Source: Clostridiales bacterium UBA929 (GTDB lineage Bacteria; Bacillota; Clostridia; Oscillospirales; UBA929). Taken from it: DNA of 10,077 bases. Both the position numbers and the translations under genes were made by a program. Positions 5,536 to 10,077 of the stretch are shown here, in pieces (positions within the stretch are counted from its first letter, which is position 1; each line of letters starts with the position of its first letter). The stretch lies in the NCBI GenBank assembly GCA_002293625.1, contig DBDP01000161.1:1-10077 (forward strand), in the 5' to 3' direction. Below the pieces are notes generated by a model, which was not told the origin of the DNA, made no database searches, and worked only from the letters and a program-made list of their open reading frames with translations.

Positions 5536-6448
5536 CTTCGTCGTCCCCCTCTATTTCTTCCGTTTCATCGACCGTTTCTGTGTTCGGCTCTTCCGGTTCA
5601 GAAAAACTCTCTTTATTCACGTTCTTACGTTCTGCGTATGCTTCCCGTTCCGCCGTCCAGTCCAGTAAACCCGCATGTTTGCGGAACAGCGTCATATAGA
5701 ACAGCAGCAGCAGCGCGACCACGCACGACGCCAGCGCAACCAGCTGCGAAAACAGGATGTCGCCCAGCATCAGGTTGTACTCCGCGCTTCGCATCCCCTC
5801 CAGCAAACCTCTCCCCAGCCCGTACCAAGCGATGTAAAGGGTGAAGAGCTGCCCGTTGTATTTGCGCTTCTTCATCAGTAGCCGCAGTAAAACTAACCCC
5901 GCGATGTTCCAAAGCGATTCATACAGAAAGAGCGGGTGGACTTCCTTTCCGTCCACCAGCATACGCCACGGCAGATCCGTCTCCCTTCCGTACACCTCGC
6001 CGTTCACGAAGTTGCCCCAGCGCCCGACCGCCTGCCCGATCAGCAGCCCGATCGCGCCGACATCCAGCATCGCGCCCACGCTGATTCGCCGGACACGGCA
6101 GAAAATCACGGCGGTAACCGCGGCCGCGATCACGGCTCCGTGTATCGCCAGCCCGCCTTCCCAAACGCGCAAAATGCGGAGCGGGTCGCCGGAAAACTGC
6201 TCCCACTCCAGCGCGACATAATAGAGCCGCGCGCCGATAATCCCTGCCGGCGTCGCGAAAAACAGCAAGTCCAGCAAGTCGTCTGGCTTTACGCCAAAGT
6301 GCTTCGTCTGCCTCATGCAATACGTCACCGCGAGCATGAACCCGACCGCGATAATCAAGCCGTACCACGCAAGGGCGAAATTGTCGCTAAAACGCCAAAT
6401 GGCGGGGTTTTTCGTGAATTCTATCCCTAATCCCGGAAATCCGATCAT
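5486..6448 (-). CDS. lgt: Prolipoprotein diacylglyceryl transferase with acidic C-terminal tail
   Basis: Integral membrane enzyme that transfers diacylglycerol from phosphatidylglycerol to the lipobox cysteine of prelipoproteins, the first step of lipoprotein maturation. The family signature GRWGNFVNGEVYG lies at 142-154, with R143 in it. H103 lies in GGLAIHGA, and the later arginine motif is GLGRGLLEGMRS (210-221). About seven hydrophobic segments span residues 25-255. After about residue 278 comes an unusual hydrophilic tail of about 40 residues, very rich in E and D, ending at 320. Its last 16 codons are also read as the start of folD in another frame. The start at 6448 has AGGAGGGC 8-9 nt upstream and a strong promoter at 6481-6509, so lgt heads the lgt-folD-fhs operon. 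Confidence 0.96.
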   Translation of the reverse strand: MIGFPGLGIEFTKNPAIWRFSDNFALAWYGLIIAVGFMLAVTYCMRQTKHFGVKPDDLLDLLFFATPAGIIGARLYYVALEWEQFSGDPLRILRVWEGGLAIHGAVIAAAVTAVIFCRVRRISVGAMLDVGAIGLLIGQAVGRWGNFVNGEVYGRETDLPWRMLVDGKEVHPLFLYESLWNIAGLVLLRLLMKKRKYNGQLFTLYIAWYGLGRGLLEGMRSAEYNLMLGDILFSQLVALASCVVALLLLFYMTLFRKHAGLLDWTAEREAYAERKNVNKESFSEPEEPNTETVDETEEIEGDDEDGGDPQWDYNFKGDQE

Positions 6449-6480
6449 GGAAACGCCCTCCTTTCTTTACCAACGCCCCT

Positions 6481-6509
6481 ATCTTACACCATTTGCTCCT
6501 CGCTGTCAA
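6481..6509 (-). promoter_or_regulatory. Strong sigma-A-type promoter of lgt-folD-fhs
   Basis: On the minus strand TTGACA (6509-6504, full consensus) and TAAGAT (6486-6481) are spaced by 17 bp. Transcription would start near 6474, shortly before the AGGAGG ribosome binding site of lgt. No other clear promoter is seen inside the operon. Confidence 0.8.
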
Positions 6510-6538
6510 TTGTAATAGAGGCGGGAAAGTGATACGGC

Positions 6539-6644
6539 GGTGCGCCGGATCGGCGCACCCTACGGTAGGGGCGCGCATTGCGCGTCCGTATATTATCCCG
6601 ATCGTCCGGGGTAACGATGGGCGGATTGCGAATTGACCCGCCCT
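6539..6644 (+). repeat. Intergenic palindromic repeat cluster 2
   Basis: Three hairpin-forming modules in a row. The first has perfect 9-bp arms GGTGCGCCG (6539-6547) and CGGCGCACC (6551-6559) around GAT. The second is GGGCGCGC-ATT-GCGCGTCC (6569-6587), with one imperfect pair. The third is GGGCGG ... CCGCCC (6619-6643) around an ATTGCGAATT core. CCTACGG links the first two, as in cluster 1. The cluster fills the space between the lgt promoter and the MATE promoter; no ORF is visible. It could also act as an RNA hairpin barrier between divergent transcripts. Confidence 0.7.
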
Positions 6645-6655
6645 ATAAGTCTGTC

Positions 6656-6684
6656 TTGCGGTTTTTCCAAAAAAGGTCTATACT
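6656..6684 (+). promoter_or_regulatory. Probable promoter of the MATE transporter gene
   Basis: TTGCGG (6656-6661) and TATACT (6679-6684) with a 17-bp spacer predict a start near 6691. The leader would be under 20 nt, ending in the AAGGA ribosome binding site. Confidence 0.55.
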
Positions 6685-6685
6685 A

Positions 6686-6707
6686 TCCTTAGATAAGATA
6701 CTAAGGA
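6686..6707. promoter_or_regulatory. Inverted repeat over the MATE transcription start, possible operator
   Basis: TCCTTAG (6686-6692) and CTAAGGA (6701-6707) form a perfect 7-bp inverted repeat with an 8-bp spacer. It sits immediately after the -10 box, covers the predicted start and includes the ribosome binding site. Such a position suits a dimeric repressor of the kind that often controls drug-efflux genes. If the transcript starts earlier, it could instead be a hairpin that hides the ribosome binding site. No regulator gene is adjacent. Confidence 0.45.
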
Positions 6708-6708
6708 A

Positions 6709-8070
6709 GTGGGAAAACTGGACAGCGCGCCAAGCGTTCCCGAAAGGGTCAACAAAACTGTCCTAAAGCTCGCCGCGCCGAGCTTGGCGGAACTGATACT
6801 GGGGCAGCTTACCTCAATGGCCGATTTGATGATGGTGGGCAATTTGGGCGCGTGGGCGATTGCCGGAGTAGGGCTTTCCACGCAGCCGAAATTCCTGATG
6901 ATGGCGGTCATCATCGCGCTCAACACCGGCACCACCGCGCTTGTCAGCCGCTTTCGAGGCGCGGGCGATCAAGACACGGCGCGGCGGGCTGCCCGGCAGG
7001 CGCTGATGCTGAACCTCGCTGTGGGTGTCTTCTGCGCCGTCGCGGGATACTTCGCCTCCCCGTGGCTTATTGACTTCATGGGACCGGAAGATTCTTTCGC
7101 GAGACAGGCCGGGGTTTCGTACCTGCAAATCCAGATGCTGGGGTTGCCGACGATTGCCGTCACCAGTGCCGCGACCGCCGCCCTGCGCGGCGCGGGAAAT
7201 ACGCGCGCCGCAATGATGTATAACCTGCTCGCTAACGCCGTCAACCTCGCCGGAAACTTCCTGCTGATTGAAGGACGTTGGGGATTTCCGAGGTTGGAGG
7301 TCGCGGGCGCTTCGCTCGCCACCGTCATCGGGCAGAGCGTCGCGATGATCATGGCGATACTCGTCCTGCTGCGCGGGAAAAACTATGTGTTCATCCGGCG
7401 CGCGGACTCCTGGAAGCCGGATCGCGAGATCATCGCGCGTATGGCGCGCGTCGGGCTTCCATCCATGCTGGAGCAGTTTGTGGTACGCGCCGGGTTTATC
7501 GCGTACGCTAAGGTGGTTGCATCCCTCGGTACCGACGCGCTGGCGACGCATCAGATTTGCATCAGCGTTTTGGCGCTTTCGTTTGTCAACGGAGAGGCGT
7601 TCGGTATCGCGGCGGCGTCTTTGATGGGGCAGAGCCTCGGCGCGAACCGTCCCGACCACGCGATTGCTTACGCGAAAAGCGCGCGGCGAATGGGGATGGC
7701 GGGGTCAATCCTCATCGGCGTTGTGTTTTTCTTCTGCGGGCGGTATATCATATGGCTGTATAACGACGAAGCGGACATCATACGGATGGGTAGCGAGATA
7801 TTCCGCATCATGGCGCTGATTATGCCGTTCCAAGGCTCGTCAATCATCGTATCCGGCGCTCTGCGCGGCGCTGGTGATACGCGGGCGACGACGGCGATCA
7901 TGCTCGCGACGGTTTTGATTGTCCGTCCGTTATCAGCCGTCGTTCTGGTGTTCGGCTTTAATTTAGAGCTGATAGGCGCGTGGATCTCGGTATTGATCGA
8001 TCAGCTTTTACGCAGCGGTCTGACGCTGCTCCGGCTGAACCGGGGAAAATGGAAATTGATAAAGGTATAA
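6709..8070 (+). CDS. MATE-family multidrug/toxin efflux transporter
   Basis: Inner-membrane antiporter of the MATE family, which exports drugs or other compounds in exchange for H+ or Na+. The substrate cannot be predicted. The 453-aa length and roughly 12 hydrophobic segments fit the family. The two homologous halves are visible in the paired motifs ALRGAGNTR (158-166) and ALRGAGDTR (384-392), and the N-terminal LTSMADLMMVGNLGAWAIAG is typical of MATE helix 1. The start is uncertain. The frame opens after a stop at 6694-6696, and the first usable codon is GTG at 6709, but AAGGA ends only 1 nt before it. CTG at 6718, 10 nt downstream of AAGGA, is an alternative. The next in-frame ATG is inside helix 1 and can be excluded. 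It appears to be a single-gene unit with its own promoter and possible operator. Confidence 0.92.
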   Translation: MGKLDSAPSVPERVNKTVLKLAAPSLAELILGQLTSMADLMMVGNLGAWAIAGVGLSTQPKFLMMAVIIALNTGTTALVSRFRGAGDQDTARRAARQALMLNLAVGVFCAVAGYFASPWLIDFMGPEDSFARQAGVSYLQIQMLGLPTIAVTSAATAALRGAGNTRAAMMYNLLANAVNLAGNFLLIEGRWGFPRLEVAGASLATVIGQSVAMIMAILVLLRGKNYVFIRRADSWKPDREIIARMARVGLPSMLEQFVVRAGFIAYAKVVASLGTDALATHQICISVLALSFVNGEAFGIAAASLMGQSLGANRPDHAIAYAKSARRMGMAGSILIGVVFFFCGRYIIWLYNDEADIIRMGSEIFRIMALIMPFQGSSIIVSGALRGAGDTRATTAIMLATVLIVRPLSAVVLVFGFNLELIGAWISVLIDQLLRSGLTLLRLNRGKWKLIKV

Positions 8071-8077
8071 AAAAGGT

Positions 8078-8097
8078 GCCGCCCCAAAAGGGGCGGC
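8078..8097 (+). terminator. GC-rich hairpin after the MATE gene, weak terminator candidate
   Basis: GCCGCCCC (8078-8085) and GGGGCGGC (8090-8097) pair perfectly around AAAA, 7 bp after the stop codon. There is no T run on the plus strand. An A run precedes the stem, so the canonical terminator orientation would be for minus-strand RNA, where no gene ends. It may be a mRNA 3'-end stabiliser or partial terminator, with some readthrough into the flavoenzyme gene. Confidence 0.4.
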
Positions 8098-8117
8098 GAG
8101 TGAAGTGGGTCATGGGA

Positions 8118-8145
8118 TTGTGAATCGCTGGATACAGCATAACAT
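8118..8145 (+). promoter_or_regulatory. Weak promoter candidate for the trxB-like operon
   Basis: TTGTGA (8118-8123) and TAACAT (8140-8145) have a 16-bp spacer. Both boxes are imperfect. It is the best match I see between the MATE hairpin and the GGAGG at 8168-8172. Readthrough from the MATE promoter is an alternative source of transcript. Confidence 0.3.
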
Positions 8146-8182
8146 GTCCGCCAAGCCCTTGTAAATAGGAGGTTTTGTCGAA

Positions 8183-9097
8183 TTGTCGGAAGTTTTGGAC
8201 GTACTTGTAATCGGCGGGGGACCGGCCGGTTTAACGGCGGCGGTGTACGCGCGCCGCGCGGGATTATCCGTCACGCTTTTGGTTAAGGAGCAGGGCGGAC
8301 AGATGGCGATGACGCCGGAGATCGAAAACGTGCCGGGTATCCTGTCCATCGACGGGTTTTCGCTCGGCGCTCAGATGACCGAGCAGGCAAAGCGTCTCGG
8401 CGCGGAGATCGTCACCGCCGCCGTAACGTCTCTGCGTTTGGAGCCGAACGCCCTTCGCGTTGAGGCGGGGGCGAAGACGTACAACCCCAAAGCGCTCATC
8501 CTCGCGATGGGCGCGCGGCGTCGGCGTCTCGAAATCCCGGGTGAGGAGAAACTGATCGGGCGGGGTATTTCATGGTGCGCCGTCTGTGACGGTCACTTTT
8601 TCCGTAAAAAGCCCGTCACGGTGGTCGGCGGCGGCAACACCGCGCTGGAGGACGCGCTGCATTTGGCGTCGCTCGGCTGCGAAGTGACGCTGCTTCACCG
8701 CCGCGCGGAGTTCCGCGGCTCCCCGCTTCTCTTAGAGCGCGTGAAAAGCCAACCGCGCATCAAACTCATGACGCCGTATACCCCGGTCTCGGTAGAAGGG
8801 GAGACGCGCGTGACCGCCCTGCACGCGCGGCACACGGAAACGGACGCCGCGCTCACGCTGGAAACCGCAGCCGTTTTTGAGTGTGTCGGAACGCTTGCCA
8901 ACACCGAACTGCTCAAGGGGATTCTTCCGCTGGACAAAGAAGGGCGCGTCGAAGCCGGGGAAGACACCGAAACCGGCATTCCGGGCGTATACGCCGCCGG
9001 AGATTTGCGGCGCAAGGGGCTGTATCAGATCGTCACGGCCGCTGCCGACGGTGCCGTCGCCGCAACGCGGGCGGGATTGTTTGTCGGGACATTATAG
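8183..9097 (+). CDS. trxB: Thioredoxin reductase-like FAD/NADPH disulfide oxidoreductase
   Basis: Cytosolic flavoenzyme that passes electrons from NADPH through FAD and a redox disulfide to thioredoxin or a related protein. The 304-aa sequence has the FAD motif VIGGGPAGLTAA (9-20) and GGQMAMTPEIENVPG, the redox-active C132-A-V-C135-D-G, and the NADPH domain GGGNTALEDA (149-158) with HRRAEFR (172-178), which supports NADPH rather than ferredoxin. It ends with AAGDLRRKGLYQIVTAAADG. CAVC replaces the commoner CATC; this is a mild variation. The start is TTG at 8183, with GGAGG 10 nt upstream; no in-frame ATG is near. The ACT-domain gene follows after 13 bp. It could be a TrxB paralogue serving another partner, as no thioredoxin gene is nearby. 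Confidence 0.9.
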   Translation: MSEVLDVLVIGGGPAGLTAAVYARRAGLSVTLLVKEQGGQMAMTPEIENVPGILSIDGFSLGAQMTEQAKRLGAEIVTAAVTSLRLEPNALRVEAGAKTYNPKALILAMGARRRRLEIPGEEKLIGRGISWCAVCDGHFFRKKPVTVVGGGNTALEDALHLASLGCEVTLLHRRAEFRGSPLLLERVKSQPRIKLMTPYTPVSVEGETRVTALHARHTETDAALTLETAAVFECVGTLANTELLKGILPLDKEGRVEAGEDTETGIPGVYAAGDLRRKGLYQIVTAAADGAVAATRAGLFVGTL

Positions 9098-9110
9098 GGG
9101 AGGACTGTTC

Positions 9111-9374
9111 ATGAAGGGAATCATCACCGTGCTCGGCGCGGATCGGGTGGGCATTATCGCGAAGGTTTGCGCCTACCTTGCCGAAAAGGGCGTCAATATT
9201 TTAGATATATCGCAAACCATCGTGCAGGACTATTTCAGTATGCTGATGATTGTGGATATGTCGGGGCAATCTTTTGAGGGCACCGCGAACGACCTTGAGG
9301 GACTGGGCAACTCAATCGGCGTGCTGATTAAGCTGCAGCACGAGGACATTTTTAATTCCATGCACCGCATATGA
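9111..9374 (+). CDS. ACT-domain protein, UPF0237 family
   Basis: Small 87-aa protein consisting of a single ACT domain, a fold that usually binds amino acids or other small ligands and regulates a partner. The N-terminal beta-strand and loop MKGIITVLGADRVGIIAKVC is the typical ligand-binding entry of the family, followed by AYLAEKGVNILDISQTI. The C-terminal half is LGNSIGVLIKLQHEDIFNSMHRI. GGGGAGGA lies 6 nt before the ATG. The next gene, a UPF0210/DUF711 protein, starts 10 bp after the stop. The same pair occurs in other Firmicutes (SP_0238 and SP_0239 in pneumococcus, from memory), so this is probably its functional partner. Ligand and role are unknown. Confidence 0.92.
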   Translation: MKGIITVLGADRVGIIAKVCAYLAEKGVNILDISQTIVQDYFSMLMIVDMSGQSFEGTANDLEGLGNSIGVLIKLQHEDIFNSMHRI

Positions 9375-9384
9375 GAGGTGTGCT

Positions 9385-10077
9385 ATGATTACACGTTTTG
9401 AGATTGCCGAAACGAACCGCATGATTGAGGAAGCCAGACTGGACGTGCGAACCATCACGATGGGCATCGGTCTGCTTGACTGCGCGGATTCAGACGCCGC
9501 GCACTTCAACCAAAAGGTCTACGATAAAATCACGGTTGCCGCCGCGAATCTTGTCCGCACCGGAGACGAGATCGGGCGCCAGTTCGGGCTGCCCATCGTC
9601 AATAAGCGCATCGCCGTGACGCCCGTCGCGCTTGCCGCCGCCGGTCTGCTCTCCGGCACGGGCGAAGACAAAGAACGCGCCGCCGACCTGTGTATCGAAA
9701 TCGCGAGTACCCTCGACCGCGCGGCGAAGGCGGTCGGCGTGAATTTCGTCGGCGGTTTTTCCGCTCTTTTGCAGAAAGGCAGCACCTTTGCCGACCGCTC
9801 GTTGGTGCGCGCTATCCCCCGCGTGCTCGCGGAAACGGAGCGCGTCTGTTCCAGCGTGAACGTCGGCTCTACGCGCAACGGCATCAATATGAACGCCGTG
9901 CGCCGGATGGGGCAGATCATCCTTGAAATGGCGGAACTGACGCGGGAGAGGGACGCGCTTGCGTGCGCGAAGTTTGTGGTGTTTTGCAACGCGGTGGAGG
10001 ATAACCCCTTTATGGCGGGCGCGTTCCACGGCGCGGGGGAGCGCGACCTCGTCATCAACGTGGGCGTCAGCGGCCCC
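9385..10077 (+). CDS. PFL family protein (UPF0210/DUF711), C-terminal part cut by window edge
   Basis: The first 231 codons of a protein whose family usually has about 450 residues; the frame is open to the last base. The opening MITRFEIAETNRMIEEARLD, the DVRTITMGI segment, GVNFVGGFSALLQKG (118-132) and the NVGSTRNGINMNAVRRMG block (159-176) are characteristic. The fold is related to pyruvate formate-lyase-like barrels, but the glycine-radical chemistry is not established for this family and its role is unknown. The ATG at 9385 has GAGAGGTG about 5 nt upstream. It sits third in a likely operon with the trxB-like and ACT-domain genes, and the ACT protein may bind a ligand to control it. Confidence 0.93.
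   Translation, partial: MITRFEIAETNRMIEEARLDVRTITMGIGLLDCADSDAAHFNQKVYDKITVAAANLVRTGDEIGRQFGLPIVNKRIAVTPVALAAAGLLSGTGEDKERAADLCIEIASTLDRAAKAVGVNFVGGFSALLQKGSTFADRSLVRAIPRVLAETERVCSSVNVGSTRNGINMNAVRRMGQIILEMAELTRERDALACAKFVVFCNAVEDNPFMAGAFHGAGERDLVINVGVSGP

Noticed and set aside
6814..7659. 281-codon minus-strand ORF
   Set aside because: Antisense shadow of the MATE gene; no recognisable motif, ribosome binding site or promoter.
9490..10058. Two 179-codon minus-strand ORFs
   Set aside because: Both lie antisense to the clear UPF0210 coding sequence and show no protein-family features.
1..10077. Defence island, prophage, toxin-antitoxin, biosynthetic cluster or tRNA/rRNA genes
   Set aside because: All larger coding sequences are core housekeeping or conserved families; no integrase, transposase, phage, nuclease or RNA-gene signatures were seen.

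Overview
The window reads as chromosomal DNA from a fairly GC-rich Gram-positive anaerobe. My best guess is class Clostridia, perhaps an Oscillospiraceae-like gut or rumen lineage. The reasons are strong GGAGG-type ribosome binding sites, Soj/Spo0J-type ParA and ParB, a perfect consensus parS, a formate-tetrahydrofolate ligase, and short palindromic intergenic modules of a kind common in such genomes. That placement is inference. ParAB plus parS suggests the window lies in the replication-origin half of the chromosome, but no dnaA, DnaA-box cluster or gidB is present.

Layout. 1-1322 (minus): parB, cut by the window edge, follows parA with a 1-bp gap; a good promoter sits upstream. 1421-1781 (minus) is a compact unit missed by ordinary ORF cut-offs: promoter, about 98 nt of strongly structured leader enclosed by an 11-bp perfect inverted repeat, ribosome binding site, a 50-codon ORF and an intrinsic terminator. 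1760-2758 (plus): cytidine deaminase and, overlapping it by ATGA, a short MscS-type channel that stops before the usual C-terminal domain. 2791-3030: palindromic and tandem repeats, the parS site and a convergent hairpin terminator. 3064-6509 (minus): promoter-lgt-folD-fhs, combining lipoprotein maturation with one-carbon folate metabolism; lgt and folD overlap by 50 bp. 6539-6644: a second cluster of the palindromic modules. 6656-8070 (plus): a MATE-family transporter with an inverted repeat over its predicted transcription start and ribosome binding site. 8183-10077 (plus): a thioredoxin reductase-like flavoenzyme, an ACT-domain protein (UPF0237) and a PFL/DUF711 (UPF0210) protein that runs off the right edge; spacing of 13 and 10 bp suggests one operon.

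How the parts fit. ParB should load at parS about 2.4 kb from its own gene and act with ParA in origin segregation. FolD and Fhs interconvert formyl-, methenyl- and methylene-tetrahydrofolate. The ACT/UPF0210 pair is a conserved neighbour pair of unknown role. Most of the window is ordinary core genome. The least explained part is the structured-leader/small-ORF unit between parA and cdd; whether it is a regulatory RNA, a small-protein gene or a dispersed repeat cannot be decided from one sequence. No rRNA, tRNA, CRISPR array, transposase or phage gene was seen.
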